From NCBI GenBank assembly GCA_023411715.1, contig JAEYOM010000076.1:14733-78732 (forward strand): a stretch of 64,000 nt of DNA. The letters are read 5' to 3'. The stretch comes from Bacillota bacterium (GTDB lineage Bacteria > Bacillota > Clostridia > Acetivibrionales > DTU013). Every line of letters begins with the position of its first letter. The first letter of the stretch is position 1. The notes beneath the pieces are model-generated. The model saw nothing but the letters and a program-made list of their open reading frames with translations. It was not told where the DNA came from and searched no databases. A program made the translations under genes and the position numbers. Positions 34,595 to 45,219 of the stretch are shown here, piece after piece.

Positions 34595-35515
34595 TCAATC
34601 GTTAAGAACTAGCTTTCCGGTAATATCACCGACACAATGCAAACTGTGTCTTTGCATATATTTTTCTATACCCTCGCATACTTTTATACAGGCGTCGGGA
34701 TAAATAAGTGCGGCTGTACCGACCATCACCGCCGAAGCGCCTGCCAGCAGGAATTCCACGGCGTCGTTTCCGTTCGATATGCCACCCATGCCAATGACCG
34801 GTATTTTTACCGCACGGGAGACCTCGTAGACCATTCTGACTGCAACAGGCTTCACCGCCGGACCTGATAGCCCGCCGGTATTATTTGCAAGAATCGGACG
34901 TCTAGTTTCAATATCTATTGCCATTCCGAGCAGCGTATTTATGAGAGAAAGTGCGTCCGCGCCCGCATCTTCCGCCGCGACGGCTATTTCGGCTATGTTC
35001 CCTGCATTTGGGGTTAGCTTTACGATCAGTGGCTTTGAACAGTTTTTTCTTACCTGCGAAGTGATCTCACCGATCCCTGAAGAAGAATTGCCGAATGCCA
35101 CACAGCCGGCTTTTACGTTGGGGCACGAAACATTCAGTTCTATTGCGTCGATATCGGACCCGGACAGTATCCTCGCCATCTCGCAGTATTCATCTATCGT
35201 ATTTCCTGCAATATTGGCAATTACAGCTGCGGAATACTGCCGCAAAAAAGGTATCTCATTTTCTATGAAGGCCCTTACGCCGGGATTCTGCAAACCTACA
35301 CTGTTAAGCATGCCCGCCGGCGTCTCAACCACTCTCGGCGGTTTGTTGCCCTGGCGCGGTTCGAGCGTAAGCCCCTTGACACTTATGCCACCCAGCCTGT
35401 TCAGATCTATGAAGGCGGAGTGCTCCCTGCCGAAGCCGAACGTTCCCGAAGCTGCGATCACAGGGTTTTTTAGTTTCAATCCGCCTATTTCTACTGCCAT
35501 ATCCAGAGCTTTCAC
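34595..35515 (-). CDS. pyrD: Dihydroorotate dehydrogenase, class 1B catalytic subunit
   Basis: A 306-residue FMN enzyme oxidising dihydroorotate to orotate. IELNVSCPNVK carries the active-site cysteine used by class 1 enzymes. VGLQNPGV, KLTPNAGNI and IGMGGISNGNDAVEFLLAGA are FMN-binding blocks. The GTG start follows GGAGG by 6 bases. The preceding pyrK encodes its electron-transfer partner, so NAD+ is the expected acceptor. Confidence 0.96.
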   Translation of the reverse strand: MKALDMAVEIGGLKLKNPVIAASGTFGFGREHSAFIDLNRLGGISVKGLTLEPRQGNKPPRVVETPAGMLNSVGLQNPGVRAFIENEIPFLRQYSAAVIANIAGNTIDEYCEMARILSGSDIDAIELNVSCPNVKAGCVAFGNSSSGIGEITSQVRKNCSKPLIVKLTPNAGNIAEIAVAAEDAGADALSLINTLLGMAIDIETRRPILANNTGGLSGPAVKPVAVRMVYEVSRAVKIPVIGMGGISNGNDAVEFLLAGASAVMVGTAALIYPDACIKVCEGIEKYMQRHSLHCVGDITGKLVLND

Positions 35516-35591
35516 TTCATACCTCCGTACCGGGCGTGTACCCGCCAGTTCAGCACAACACGCGAGGACTCACCCGAATGATCGATTCATT

Positions 35592-36401
35592 TTACTCAAA
35601 AACAACGTCCCTGCCGTTGAATACCGGGCCGTCCTTGCACACATGGCTGTACTGCCAGCCGCTTTCCTTGCCCTTCTCTCCGCCGCTTTCTGCTGCACGG
35701 GTCTTGCAAGCGCATACCAGGCAGGTCCCGAAGCCGCAGCCCATCCTTTGTTCCATAGATACCTGGCAGGCCGCTCCATTCTCTTCTGCGATCTGCACCG
35801 TTTTTTTCAGCATAGGCATAGGGCCGCATACATAGATCATATCATAATGCTCGGATAACAGGTCGATTTTTAGCAGGTCGGTCACGAACCCGCGTGTGCC
35901 GCAGCTTCCGTCGTCTGTTGCTATCTCTAGCGACACGGAGCTTTCCCTGAACTCTTTTTCCAGAACGACGAGCTCGGCCGATCTGAAGCCCAGATACGCT
36001 CTTCTGACTACCGCCCCGCTCTCTTTCAGTATGAACAGCAGCGGGAATACGCCTATACCCCCTCCGACAACTGCTATCCTGCCGTACCTGATATCAAGGT
36101 CGAAGCTGTTTCCCAGAGGTCCTAAAACATCGAGCTTGTCTCCGGGCTTTTTCTTTGTCAGCAATTCGGTACCGCGGCCCTTTTTCTGAAAAACAAGATC
36201 ATAAGTGCCATTCTTTCTGTCTGTGGAACAAATGCTGATTGGCCGCCTCAACAGCGCTTCATTGCCTTCGCAGCACTTGATGTTCACAAACTGTCCAGGC
36301 TGCGCCAGCGAGGATATATACTCCGACTCGACCTTCATCCTGTATATATCCTCTGCAAGCAGCTCTGTCTGAAGTACTCTGTTAATCAATTGTTTAGGCA
36401 T
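35592..36401 (-). CDS. pyrK: Dihydroorotate dehydrogenase electron-transfer subunit PyrK
   Basis: A 269-residue FAD/[2Fe-2S] protein that passes electrons from PyrD to NAD+. The flavin-binding motif RRPISICS is near residue 53. GGGIGVFPLLFI marks the NAD site. The cluster ligands are in CGFGTCLVCAC and HVCKDGPVF. GGGAGGG precedes the ATG. One copy of the intercistronic palindromic element separates it from carB. Confidence 0.96.
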   Translation of the reverse strand: MPKQLINRVLQTELLAEDIYRMKVESEYISSLAQPGQFVNIKCCEGNEALLRRPISICSTDRKNGTYDLVFQKKGRGTELLTKKKPGDKLDVLGPLGNSFDLDIRYGRIAVVGGGIGVFPLLFILKESGAVVRRAYLGFRSAELVVLEKEFRESSVSLEIATDDGSCGTRGFVTDLLKIDLLSEHYDMIYVCGPMPMLKKTVQIAEENGAACQVSMEQRMGCGFGTCLVCACKTRAAESGGEKGKESGWQYSHVCKDGPVFNGRDVVFE

Positions 36402-36415
36402 TTTACCCTCCCGTT

Positions 36416-36457
36416 GGACGTTTTAAAGGAAATTCGCGCCACTGGCGCTAAACGTCC
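36416..36457 (-). repeat. Intercistronic palindromic element, copy 3 (before pyrK)
   Basis: Perfect arms GGACGTTT (36416-36423) and AAACGTCC (36450-36457) enclose an inner hairpin GCGCCA-C-TGGCGC (36436-36448). It fills the carB-pyrK gap and abuts the pyrK Shine-Dalgarno. Relative to the thiI copy, both arms change together (GGATG/CATCC to GGACG/CGTCC). Confidence 0.8.
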
Positions 36458-36461
36458 TCCC

Positions 36462-39400
36462 TCAGCCAAGAGCGCTTAAATCGACAACATCGAAACCTTT
36501 GCTTCTTCTCTCCATCTCTATGCAGCTTATTACAGCTTTGGCCGTATCGAGCGAAGTCAGGCATGGTATCGACATTTCAACAGTCCTGCGCCTTATCTTG
36601 AAGCCGTCCCGCTGGGGCTGGCGGCCTTTTGTAGGCGTGTTTATCACAAGTTTTATGTCTCCGGAGGAAATCAGATCGAGTATGTTCGGCGAACCCTCGT
36701 CCAGCTTTTTGACTGCGTTTGTGGCTATGCCATGCATGTTGAGCATATTTGCCGTCTTTCCTGTAGCGTACAATACGTATCCGAGCTTTTCGAAACGTTC
36801 AGCGATACCGAGCAGTTCGGTCTTATCGGAATCCCTTACCGTCATTAGTATGCCGCCGCCCCTTTCGGGGAGCTTCATTCCGGATGCGATGATACCTTTA
36901 TACAGCGCTTCGTGGAAGTCTCTGCTTATACCAAGCACTTCACCGGTAGACTTCATTTCAGGTCCAAGGCTCGTATCCACGTCGTGCAACTTCTCGAAGG
37001 AAAATACCGGCACTTTGATTGCAACATAGTCCGAATTCCTGTAAAGGCCGGTTCCGTATTTGAAATCGCCCAGTTTTTTGCCCGTCATAAGCTTGGTCGC
37101 TATATCCACCATCGGTATCCCGGTGACCTTGCTGATATACGGCACCGTACGGCTGGACCTCGGGTTTACTTCTATCACGTACAGTTCTTCGTTATAAAGC
37201 ACATACTGTATGTTTATCAGTCCTATTACATTCAGAGCCTTTGCCAGTTTGAAGGAGCAGTCGACTATTTTGTCGATCACGGCTTTTTTGAGCGTATTGG
37301 CCGGATAGACCGATATGCTGTCGCCCGAGTGAACTCCGGCCCTCTCAAGATGCTCCATTATACCCGGTATCAGGATGTCGTCGCCGTCGCATATGGCGTC
37401 GACTTCTATTTCCTTGCCCATAAGATATTTGTCTACGAGTATCGGGTGCTCCTGTTTGACCCGGTTGATGATCTCCATGAATTCGGTTATATCCTTGTCG
37501 CTGTAGGCTATTTCCATGCCCTGACCGCCAAGCACGTACGACGGCCGGACAAGCACGGGATATATCAGCTCTTTTGCAGTGTTCAGCGCCTGCTCGAGCG
37601 TGTAGACCGTCCTTCCCTTTGGACGCGGTATACCTACTTCTTCGAGTATCCTGTCGAACTTTTCCCTGTCCTCGGCTGCGTCTACATCCTTCGCCTGTGT
37701 TCCGAAGATCCTTATACCATAATCGCTCAGCGCATTTACGAGCTTTATCGCCGTCTGACCTCCGAACTGAACAATAACGCCTTCAGGATTCTCAGTCTCG
37801 ATAATATTTTCAACATCCTCTATTGTCAGCGGTTCGAAGTAAAGTCTGTCGGATGTGTCAAAGTCTGTGCTGACCGTTTCCGGGTTATTGTTTGCAATGA
37901 TGGTTTCGTAGCCCTGCTCTTTCAGAGCCCAGACCGAGTGTACCGAACAGTAGTCGAATTCTATGCCCTGGCCTATCCTGATAGGGCCGGAGCCTATAAC
38001 TAATACTTTCTTTCTGTCACTCTTCCTGACCTCGCTGAACTGGTCGTAAGTGGAGTAATAATATGGTGAAACGGCTTCGAATTCGGCTGCGCAGGTATCG
38101 ACCATCTTGTAGGCCGCATTTATGCCGTACTCCTTTCTCAGCTGCTTTATCGATTTTCTGTCGCTGCCTGTATACTTTGCGATGACGATGTCGGGGAAAC
38201 CCATTTTCTTGGTTTTTCTGAGCAATTCCGGAGTCAGCGTCTCTCTAGTAAAGCCTTTGAGCTTCTCCTCCATCATGACAAGTTCCTTTATTTTTGAGAG
38301 GAAAAAGTCGTCTATTTTTGTTATTCCGTTTATTTCTTCGATTTCAATGCCTCTTCGTAATGCCTCGGCTATTACAAACAGGCGCTCGTCGTTTATATCT
38401 CGAAGCTTTTTTCTGATTGCCCCGGTATCCAGCGACTTGTAAATATCCTGTTCAAGTGTGTTTATATTGAGCTCCAGCGAACGTATCGCCTTCATTAGCG
38501 CAGCCTCAAAGGAACTGCTGATGGACATTACTTCCCCTGTCGCCTTCATCTGCGTGCCGAGGGTCCTTTCGGCCTTTACAAACTTGTCGAAGGGCCATTT
38601 CGGGATCTTCACCACAACGTAATCGAGCGTCGGCTCAAAGCATGCGTATGTCTTACCAGTTACGGCGTTCCTGATCTCATCTAGTCCGTAGCCTATCGCT
38701 ATCTTGGTCGCAACCTTCGCTATCGGATAACCCGTTGCCTTCGATGCCAGCGCCGACGAACGGCTTACTCTCGGATTCACTTCGATGACCGCATATTCAT
38801 AGCTCGTAGGATGCAGTGCGAACTGAACGTTGCAGCCCCCCTGTATCCCGAGCGCCGATATGATCTTTAGCGACGCGGTTCTGAGCATCTGGTATTCCTT
38901 GTCCGATAAAGTCTGAGAGGGCGCAACGACGATGCTGTCACCCGTATGAACACCGACAGGATCTATGTTTTCCATATTGCAGACAGTGATGACATTGCCT
39001 TTCCCATCGCGCATCACTTCATACTCTATTTCCTTCCAGCCCGCTATGCATTTTTCAATGAGCGCCTGGCCGACCCTGCTGAGCCGCAGCCCGTTCGTAG
39101 CTATTTCGGTCAGCTGGTCCCTGTCCGCTGCGATTCCGCCTCCGGTACCGCCGAGAGTATATGCCGGCCTGACGATGACCGGATATCCTATTTCCTCCGC
39201 GAAAGCCAATGCATCCTCCACTGCTTTAACAACCTTGCTCACTATACAGGGCTCTCCTATGCTTTCCAACGTATCCTTGAAAGCCTGCCTGTCTTCGGCC
39301 ATCTTTATTGCCTCGGTTGCCGTTCCCAGCAGCTTCACACCCTGCTCTTCGAGAAAGCCTGATTCCGCCAGTTCCATTGCCAGGTTCAGACCTGTCTGGC

Positions 39401-39674
39401 CTCCGAGAGTCGGCAGAAGGCTGTCCGGCTTTTCCCTGATTATGATCTTCTTCACTGTTTCCGCGTTCAGCGGTTCTATATAAACTTTATCCGCTATATT
39501 CGTGTCTGTCATTATCGTCGCAGGATTGCTGTTGACAAGCACGACTTCCACGCCTTCCTCACGAAGCGCCTGGCAAGCCTGAGTGCCGGCATAGTCGAAT
39601 TCTGCCGCCTGACCTATTATGATCGGTCCGGAACCAATGACCATTACTTTACTGACATCATTACGTCTTGGCAT
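36462..39674 (-). CDS. carB: Carbamoyl-phosphate synthase large subunit
   Basis: A 1070-residue enzyme with two ATP-grasp halves. Each half opens with a VIGSGPI motif (residues ~12 and ~557). [11 protein letters not shown] and [11 protein letters not shown] are paired nucleotide loops. The C-terminal MGS-like domain could bind UMP or ornithine. It makes carbamoyl phosphate from bicarbonate, ATP and ammonia delivered by CarA. Its start overlaps the carA end by 14 bases. Confidence 0.98.
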   Translation of the reverse strand: MPRRNDVSKVMVIGSGPIIIGQAAEFDYAGTQACQALREEGVEVVLVNSNPATIMTDTNIADKVYIEPLNAETVKKIIIREKPDSLLPTLGGQTGLNLAMELAESGFLEEQGVKLLGTATEAIKMAEDRQAFKDTLESIGEPCIVSKVVKAVEDALAFAEEIGYPVIVRPAYTLGGTGGGIAADRDQLTEIATNGLRLSRVGQALIEKCIAGWKEIEYEVMRDGKGNVITVCNMENIDPVGVHTGDSIVVAPSQTLSDKEYQMLRTASLKIISALGIQGGCNVQFALHPTSYEYAVIEVNPRVSRSSALASKATGYPIAKVATKIAIGYGLDEIRNAVTGKTYACFEPTLDYVVVKIPKWPFDKFVKAERTLGTQMKATGEVMSISSSFEAALMKAIRSLELNINTLEQDIYKSLDTGAIRKKLRDINDERLFVIAEALRRGIEIEEINGITKIDDFFLSKIKELVMMEEKLKGFTRETLTPELLRKTKKMGFPDIVIAKYTGSDRKSIKQLRKEYGINAAYKMVDTCAAEFEAVSPYYYSTYDQFSEVRKSDRKKVLVIGSGPIRIGQGIEFDYCSVHSVWALKEQGYETIIANNNPETVSTDFDTSDRLYFEPLTIEDVENIIETENPEGVIVQFGGQTAIKLVNALSDYGIRIFGTQAKDVDAAEDREKFDRILEEVGIPRPKGRTVYTLEQALNTAKELIYPVLVRPSYVLGGQGMEIAYSDKDITEFMEIINRVKQEHPILVDKYLMGKEIEVDAICDGDDILIPGIMEHLERAGVHSGDSISVYPANTLKKAVIDKIVDCSFKLAKALNVIGLINIQYVLYNEELYVIEVNPRSSRTVPYISKVTGIPMVDIATKLMTGKKLGDFKYGTGLYRNSDYVAIKVPVFSFEKLHDVDTSLGPEMKSTGEVLGISRDFHEALYKGIIASGMKLPERGGGILMTVRDSDKTELLGIAERFEKLGYVLYATGKTANMLNMHGIATNAVKKLDEGSPNILDLISSGDIKLVINTPTKGRQPQRDGFKIRRRTVEMSIPCLTSLDTAKAVISCIEMERRSKGFDVVDLSALG

Positions 39675-40752
39675 GCTTAACCCCTTTCCAATCCTCCATC
39701 ATTCCGATAAACCGGTCGAACAGATAGGCCGTATCAGCCGGCCCCGGTGAAGCCTCAGGATGGAACTGTACCGTAAACATGGGTACGTTTAGGTATCTTA
39801 CGCCTTCGACCGTACCGTCGTTCATATTCCTGTGGCTGACCTTCATGCATGTTTTGTCGAGTCTGTCCTCAATTATCGTATATCCGTGGTTCTGCGACGT
39901 TATATAGGTAAGGTCTCTTTCAATATCCTTTACCGGGTGGTTGCAGCCCCTGTGACCATATTTCAGCTTTTCAGTATCGCCGCCCATGGCAAGCGCAGTC
40001 AACTGATGCCCCAGACATATCCCGAAGATCGGCTTTTTACCAATAAGTTCCCTCAATGTTTTTATCTGTTGTCCGCAGTCCTTGGGGTCTCCCGGGCCGT
40101 TCGACAGCATTATCCCGTCGGGTTCTACGGCCAGGAGCTCCTCTGAGGTCACCGGGGCGGGGAACTGGAACACTTCGCAGTTTCTTCTTAGCAGCGACCG
40201 GACTATGTTGAGCTTGATACCGTAGTCTATCAGCGCCACTCTCGGGCCGGTGCCATCGTGATGTATCATATTCTTTACGGTTACTTGTTCAACCGGGTGC
40301 TCCACACTGTACTCCCTGATCTGTTCGAGCCTGCTTTTCAGGCTGAAACCGGAATCGGTCGAGATTATGCCCTTCATAGTGCCTTTATCGCGAAGTATCC
40401 TGGTCAGAGCCCTCGTATCAATACCTTCTATTCCTATTATCCCGTTCCTGCCGAGGTATTCGCTCAGCGTTTCGAGCGATCTCCAGTTGTTCGGCGTCTT
40501 GCACATCTCCCTGACTACGAAGCCCTTGACCTGCGGCCTTGCGGATTCGATATCCTCAAGGTTAACTCCATAATTGCCTATAAGAGGGTATGTCATTGTA
40601 ACAATCTGTCCGTAGTAGGACGGATCGGTCAAAACCTCCTGATAGCCTGTCATTCCCGTATTGAAAACAAATTCACCGATCACTTCACCAGAAGCTCCGA
40701 AGCTGCTGCCTTCGAGGATCGTACCATCTTCAAGCGCCAAATATGCCTTCAT
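39661..40752 (-). CDS. carA: Carbamoyl-phosphate synthase small (glutaminase) subunit
   Basis: A 363-residue glutamine amidotransferase. The CarA N-domain ([19 protein letters not shown]) leads to a class I glutaminase domain with the nucleophile cysteine in IFGICLGHQ and the His/Glu of FHPEASPGP. It releases ammonia for CarB. The ATG at 40752 has GGGGTG upstream; a GTG three codons earlier overlaps that site. Confidence 0.98.
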   Translation of the reverse strand: MKAYLALEDGTILEGSSFGASGEVIGEFVFNTGMTGYQEVLTDPSYYGQIVTMTYPLIGNYGVNLEDIESARPQVKGFVVREMCKTPNNWRSLETLSEYLGRNGIIGIEGIDTRALTRILRDKGTMKGIISTDSGFSLKSRLEQIREYSVEHPVEQVTVKNMIHHDGTGPRVALIDYGIKLNIVRSLLRRNCEVFQFPAPVTSEELLAVEPDGIMLSNGPGDPKDCGQQIKTLRELIGKKPIFGICLGHQLTALAMGGDTEKLKYGHRGCNHPVKDIERDLTYITSQNHGYTIIEDRLDKTCMKVSHRNMNDGTVEGVRYLNVPMFTVQFHPEASPGPADTAYLFDRFIGMMEDWKGVKHAKT

Positions 40753-40848
40753 TGTGATCACCCCTGTCTATATAAACTGCTGCTTTTCTGCTGCTTTTCC
40801 GCTATCTTTCATGCTTTCCTGATCCGGGTTTTAATTGCCGCCATCATT

Positions 40849-41802
40849 TTACACGTTCTTTTCAAGCGCTTCGCATATCTCGTCCCTCATCCTTATCGCT
40901 TCCGCTCTTGCAGCCATGTCAAATGCTTCTTCTCCGTATTTATCCGACCATTTTTCCGATTTCCACGCGCACATGATGCTGCGCGATGCGTTTACTATCG
41001 CCCCGAGGCCGTCGCTGTTGAAGGAATTCACCACATCTTTCGCCATACCGCCCTGTGCTCCGTATCCGGGAACCAGTATATACGCTCTCTTCATTACTTC
41101 CCTCAGTACCCTGGCCTGTTCCGGCCAGGTAGCACCCACTACCGCACCGACGCTGCTGTAGCCCGACTCCCCGATGATTCCGCTTCCCCATTCGTCGACG
41201 AGTCCTGCCACTTTTTCGTATACTCGCCTGCCATCCTCAAGCACAAGGTCCTGAAACTGCCCTGATGATTTATTCGAGGTTTTTACAAGTACGAATATCC
41301 CTTTGCCGTATTTTGAACAGTTGTCTGTGAAAGGCTTTATTCCGTCAACACCCAGATAAGGATTCACAGTCAGAGCATCGGCGTCGAAAGCGGTATATTC
41401 GCCGTCCGCTATCTTCGTCCTGCCAAGGAACGCTGCAGAGTAAGCTTCTGCAGTCGTACCTATGTCGTTTCTCTTCCCGTCCGCGATAACGAGCAGCCCT
41501 TTCAATCTCGCATACGAGCAGGTTTCATGAAACGCCCTGATTCCTTCAAGGCCATACATTTCATAATACGCAAGCTGTGGTTTTACGGCAGGTACGATAC
41601 CGCAGACAGCATCTATCAATTTTTTATTGAAGCTTGTGATTGCCGCAGCAGCGCCAGAAAAACCGATTCCATATTCTTTGAATGCCTTTTCCCTGATAAC
41701 TGCCGGCACATACTCGAGTTTAGGGTCGAGACCAACCACTGTGGGATTGCCGCACTTCCTTATGCCCTCTATGAGCTTGTCGATAAACATTTTTTCCGCC
41801 AT
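40849..41802 (-). CDS. pyrF: Orotidine 5'-phosphate decarboxylase (group 2)
   Basis: A 317-residue enzyme for the last step to UMP. VIADGKRNDIGTTAEAY carries the catalytic Lys-Asp set in the form seen in the longer, group 2 family. VGLDPKLEYVP is the N-terminal phosphate-side motif. GGAGG lies before the ATG. A 15-bp tandem repeat block fills the gap from pyrC. Confidence 0.95.
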   Translation of the reverse strand: MAEKMFIDKLIEGIRKCGNPTVVGLDPKLEYVPAVIREKAFKEYGIGFSGAAAAITSFNKKLIDAVCGIVPAVKPQLAYYEMYGLEGIRAFHETCSYARLKGLLVIADGKRNDIGTTAEAYSAAFLGRTKIADGEYTAFDADALTVNPYLGVDGIKPFTDNCSKYGKGIFVLVKTSNKSSGQFQDLVLEDGRRVYEKVAGLVDEWGSGIIGESGYSSVGAVVGATWPEQARVLREVMKRAYILVPGYGAQGGMAKDVVNSFNSDGLGAIVNASRSIMCAWKSEKWSDKYGEEAFDMAARAEAIRMRDEICEALEKNV

Positions 41803-41850
41803 TTCCGTCCTCCATTATCTATTTACCTTTATTACAAGCTGGACGGTATC

Positions 41851-42027
41851 TTATTCTTCCTGCCTCTTCCCGTCCTGCTTTTTCCCGCCATGCCTCTTCC
41901 CGCGCTGCTACTTTCCGTCCTGCTACTTTCCGTCCTGCTACTTTCCGTCCTGCATCTTCCCGTCCTGCATCTTCCTATACTGCTCTTCCTGTCCTGCTTT
42001 TTCCCGTTCTGCCTCTTTCCGAGCAGT
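41851..42027. repeat. About eleven 15-bp tandem repeats between pyrC and pyrF
   Basis: Units of exactly 15 bp run from 41851. CTTTCCGTCCTGCTA occurs twice in a row (41911-41940), with neighbours differing at one to five places. On the minus-strand mRNA the unit reads GGACGGAAAG, a purine-rich stretch like the pyrF ribosome site GGAGGACGGAA. No spacers, so not a CRISPR. Confidence 0.88.
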
Positions 42028-42041
42028 ACAGTCTCCCTGCC

Positions 42042-43328
42042 TTACAGCATAATTCTGTCGCTTACTATTACCCTGCCGTTCACAATGGTTCCCCAGACGG
42101 AGCCGCACAGCTTCGTACCGTCGAACGGAGAATTTTTTGACTTCGACTGGAATTTTAAAACATCTACCGTAAACTCGTCTTCAAGATCTGCGATCGTGAT
42201 GTCTGCAGAGCTGCCGACCTCAAGCGTGCCCTTGCTAATACTGAGTATCTTCGACGGATTGAGGCTCATTTTCTCCACCAGCTTTGAAATACTGATTATC
42301 CCCGGTTTGACAAGGTTCGTCAGCGCAAGCGGCAGCGCCGTTTCAAAGCCTACCAGCCCATTTGCCGCAAGGCTGAATTCGACTGCCTTTTCATCACTAT
42401 GATGCGGTGCGTGATCCGTTGCGATTATATCTATCGTATCGTCGGCTATGCCCGCAATGATCGCCTTTACGTCTTCTGCCGATCTAAGCGGCGGATTGAC
42501 CTTGGCATTTGTATTGTAGCCTTCGCAGGCATTCTCCGTCAGTGAGAAATAATGCGGGCAGGTCTCGCATGTGACCTTTACGCCGCGTTTTTTGGCGTTC
42601 CTTATCAGTTCCACCGACAATGCCGTGCTTACATGCGCGATATGGATCGGGACGCCTGTATATTCAGACAGGATCAGCTCCCGTGCTACCATCGTTTCCT
42701 CCGCAGCCGAAGGTATTCCCTTGAGGCCCATTATAGTCGAAATGTAGCCCTCATTCATGACGCCTTCCTCAGCCAGGTCCAGATCCTCGCAGTGAGAGAT
42801 CACTGTTATGTCAAACATCGAAGCATACTGAAGCGCTTTTTTCATCAGCGACGAACTCCTGACCGGCTTTCCGTCATCCGAAATCGCTACGGCTCCTGCG
42901 AATTTCAGCTCGCCTATCTCCGCGAGTTCTTCGCCCTTCTGACCTTTCGATATGGCGCCTATCGGGTATACGTTCACGTAACCTTCCTGTTTCGCCTTGT
43001 TGATGATATATTTTATAACGGCTTCGTTGTCCGCCACAGGATTCGTGTTGGGCATGCAGGCTACTGAGGTGAAGCCTCCCATCGCTGCGCTTCTTGTGCC
43101 GCTCTCTATGTCTTCCTTATACTCAAAGCCCGGGTCCCTCAGGTGGCAGTGCGCATCGACAAGTCCCGGGAGCACATGTTTCCCTTTTGCGTCTATGACC
43201 TCGCAGCCTTCTTCATCCAGGCCCTTCGCTATTTCCGCTATTTTGCCGTCTACGGCAAGCAGATCGTATACCCCGTCTGTCCCTGTTTTTACATCAACTA
43301 TGTGTCCGTTTCTAATTAGCAGCTTCAT
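42042..43328 (-). CDS. pyrC: Dihydroorotase
   Basis: A 428-residue zinc amidohydrolase closing carbamoyl-aspartate to dihydroorotate. Metal ligands are in [10 protein letters not shown] near residue 60. ISHCEDLDL and IAHVSTALS supply later His residues, and ATDHAPHH the catalytic Asp. Length and motifs are those of the class I (Bacillus-like) enzyme. It overlaps pyrB by 17 bases. AGGAGG precedes the ATG. Confidence 0.97.
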   Translation of the reverse strand: MKLLIRNGHIVDVKTGTDGVYDLLAVDGKIAEIAKGLDEEGCEVIDAKGKHVLPGLVDAHCHLRDPGFEYKEDIESGTRSAAMGGFTSVACMPNTNPVADNEAVIKYIINKAKQEGYVNVYPIGAISKGQKGEELAEIGELKFAGAVAISDDGKPVRSSSLMKKALQYASMFDITVISHCEDLDLAEEGVMNEGYISTIMGLKGIPSAAEETMVARELILSEYTGVPIHIAHVSTALSVELIRNAKKRGVKVTCETCPHYFSLTENACEGYNTNAKVNPPLRSAEDVKAIIAGIADDTIDIIATDHAPHHSDEKAVEFSLAANGLVGFETALPLALTNLVKPGIISISKLVEKMSLNPSKILSISKGTLEVGSSADITIADLEDEFTVDVLKFQSKSKNSPFDGTKLCGSVWGTIVNGRVIVSDRIML

Positions 43329-44250
43329 TACTATTCCTCCTGGTCAAAAGATACAGCAGCGCCATTCTGATCGCTACGCCGTTCGTTACCTGCTCTTCTA
43401 TCGCAGAGTTCTCATCGCCCGCAACCGCGCTCGTAAGCTCGACTCCGCGGTTTATCGGGCCGGGGTGCATGATCAGCGCGTCCTTTTTGGCGAGCTGCAG
43501 GCGATTGTCATCAAGCCCGAAGAATCTGGAGTATTCTCTGACTGTCGGAAACAGCGCCTTTTTCTGTCTTTCAAGTTGCAGCCTCAAAGCCACTACTACG
43601 TCTGCATCGATAAGCGCTTCATGTATGGTATTGAAAACCTTGGCGCCTGTAAGTTCGATATCCGGAGGCATCAATGTCGCAGGTCCCGCCAGCGAAACCT
43701 CCGCGCCCATTTTCGTAAGTCCCCATATATTGCTCCTGGCGACCCGGCTGTGGTAGATATCTCCCAATATGGCGACTTTAAGGCCCTTCAAGGTGCCTTT
43801 TTTCTCTCTCATCGTGAACATATCCAGGAGTGCCTGCGTCGGGTGTTCGTTCATCCCATCCCCTGCATTGATGACGCTGGCTTTTACATTCCGGGCAAGG
43901 AGATGGGGCGCACCGGACTGCGGATGCCTGATAATTATTACGTCGGTCCCCATCCTGTCGATCGTCCTGCCGGTGTCGATCAGCGTCTCGCCCTTCGAAA
44001 CGCTGCTTGCTGATGCCGAAATGTTGGCCGCGCTCGCGCTCATGTATTTGGATGCAAGCTCGAAGGAAAGTCGCGTCCTCGTGCTGTTTTCGTAAAACAG
44101 CGTGATTATCGATTTGCCCTGTAGGTGAGGGGTCTTTTTACTGTTTGACAGAACTACATATTTCATGGCTTTGGCTGTATCCAGAATATATTCTATTTCC
44201 TCAGCGGAAACATCTTTGAGCCCAAGCATATCTTTCGATTTAAGATTCAT
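43312..44250 (-). CDS. pyrB: Aspartate carbamoyltransferase catalytic subunit
   Basis: About 312 residues; joins carbamoyl phosphate to aspartate. [11 protein letters not shown] binds carbamoyl phosphate, HPTQALLD is the HPxQ motif, and [10 protein letters not shown] the C-terminal signature. No pyrI regulatory gene follows, as is usual in Firmicutes. The start is one of two ATGs: 44250 is 10 bases after GGAAGG, and 44256 is four bases after it. Confidence 0.97.
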   Translation of the reverse strand: MNLKSKDMLGLKDVSAEEIEYILDTAKAMKYVVLSNSKKTPHLQGKSIITLFYENSTRTRLSFELASKYMSASAANISASASSVSKGETLIDTGRTIDRMGTDVIIIRHPQSGAPHLLARNVKASVINAGDGMNEHPTQALLDMFTMREKKGTLKGLKVAILGDIYHSRVARSNIWGLTKMGAEVSLAGPATLMPPDIELTGAKVFNTIHEALIDADVVVALRLQLERQKKALFPTVREYSRFFGLDDNRLQLAKKDALIMHPGPINRGVELTSAVAGDENSAIEEQVTNGVAIRMALLYLLTRRNSNEAAN

Positions 44251-44295
44251 AAACATACCGCCTTCCAATCCTGCTTAAAATTTAACTCTTCCTAT

Positions 44296-44324
44296 AAAAA
44301 AAGAGTAAGGACAAGTCCCTACTC
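44296..44324 (-). terminator. Intrinsic terminator between pyrR and pyrB
   Basis: On minus-strand RNA GAGTAGGGAC-TT-GTCCTTACTC (44324-44303, one G-U) is followed by seven U. The stem begins inside the pyrR stop codon. No PyrR-binding motif was seen beside it, so it may reduce transcription into pyrB constitutively or be controlled by coupling to pyrR translation. Confidence 0.85.
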
Positions 44325-44877
44325 AATACTTCATGCCAACTTCCATGTCACTTAAAGTAACAACATTCACTTTGTCTATATCAAAAAGTTTGACATTTAC
44401 GACCTCCGATTTGGATGTCGGGACATTTTTGCCTACATAATCCGCTCTGATGGGAAGCTCCCTGTGTCCCCTGTCTATGAGGATCGCAAGCTGTATCATC
44501 CGCGGCCTTCCAATGTCCATTATGGCGTCTATCGCCGAACGTACGGTACGGCCCGTGTAGATGACATCGTCCACAAGTACGATCACCTTATCCGTTACAG
44601 GAAAGTTGATCTCGGTTCCGTTGACGACCGGATGCTCCGAAAGCATGCTAAGATCATCGCGATAGAAGGTGATATCCAGTATTCCGACCGGTACTTCCGT
44701 TCCCTCCACCTCGAGTATTTTCGAAGCGATCAGCTTGGCAAGCGGCACGCCCCTTCTCTGAATCCCGATAAGATATACATTGTCGACACCCTTGTTCTTC
44801 TCGATTATCTCATGTGCGATCCTCGTGACGGCTCTCATGATCCCGCTTTCATCCATTATTTCAGCCTTGTCGATCAT
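44323..44877 (-). CDS. pyrR: PyrR attenuation regulator / uracil phosphoribosyltransferase
   Basis: A 184-residue protein of the PRT fold. The PRPP loop is [22 protein letters not shown]. With UMP or UTP bound it binds pyr leader RNA and promotes termination; it also has some uracil phosphoribosyltransferase activity. It is the first gene of the operon behind a leader with a PyrR motif and a terminator. GGGAGG precedes the ATG. Confidence 0.96.
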   Translation of the reverse strand: MIDKAEIMDESGIMRAVTRIAHEIIEKNKGVDNVYLIGIQRRGVPLAKLIASKILEVEGTEVPVGILDITFYRDDLSMLSEHPVVNGTEINFPVTDKVIVLVDDVIYTGRTVRSAIDAIMDIGRPRMIQLAILIDRGHRELPIRADYVGKNVPTSKSEVVNVKLFDIDKVNVVTLSDMEVGMKY

Positions 44878-44970
44878 ACCCGGGACCTCCCTTCGGTATT
44901 ATATCCAGGATTATTGCTCCGGCATATAATCTACATCATTTTGCCGCGAGCAATTTAACTACTGCTCCAT

Positions 44971-45006
44971 AAAATCAGAAAAGCTTCCTGCCCTAAGGCA
45001 GGAAGC
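44971..45006 (-). terminator. pyr leader attenuator
   Basis: Minus-strand GCTTCCTGCC-TTAG-GGCAGGAAGC (45006-44983), a perfect 10-bp stem, followed by TTTTCTGATTTT. It lies between the PyrR-binding site and pyrR. Confidence 0.93.
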
Positions 45007-45060
45007 ATAATCATCATAGGTATGAAACCTGTAATATACGCTAATGAATGTTACCCTTCC

Positions 45061-45074
45061 AGCCTCTCGGGACT
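45061..45074 (-). promoter_or_regulatory. PyrR-binding site in the pyr leader RNA
   Basis: The RNA reads AGUCCCGAGAGGCU, a full match to the known PyrR consensus ARUCCNGNGAGGYU. It lies 55 bases upstream of the attenuator stem and about 25 bases after the transcription start. Confidence 0.93.
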
Positions 45075-45102
45075 AATTAAAAGGTTATTTTTAATTTAAT
45101 TT

Positions 45103-45131
45103 ATATTACCATAACACAAATTGCTTGTCTA
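45103..45131 (-). promoter_or_regulatory. pyr operon promoter
   Basis: Minus-strand TAGACA (45126-45131), 17 bases, TAATAT (45103-45108). Confidence 0.7.
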
Positions 45132-45135
45132 TAGG

Positions 45136-45191
45136 ATAATACAAAAAACACCTTAATATCTATTACGTTCTTAAGGTGTTTTTTGTATTAT
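45136..45191. terminator. Bidirectional terminator with 21-bp perfect arms
   Basis: 45136-45156 and 45171-45191 are perfectly complementary around a 14-base loop. The arms contain A6 and T6 runs, so U-tracts follow the GC part in both directions. It ends the chemoreceptor transcript just upstream of the pyr promoter. Confidence 0.93.
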
Positions 45192-45219
45192 GGTCAATCA
45201 GGTTTTGTTCCTGCCTCTT

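Noticed and set aside
41851..42027. CRISPR array
   Set aside because: Units are contiguous 15-mers without unique spacers, and no cas genes are nearby.
41527..42402. Plus-strand open frames rich in Leu, Pro and Ser across the pyrF-pyrC junction
   Set aside because: They read the 15-bp minisatellite and the antisense of pyrC and pyrF; no ribosome site and no recognisable domain.
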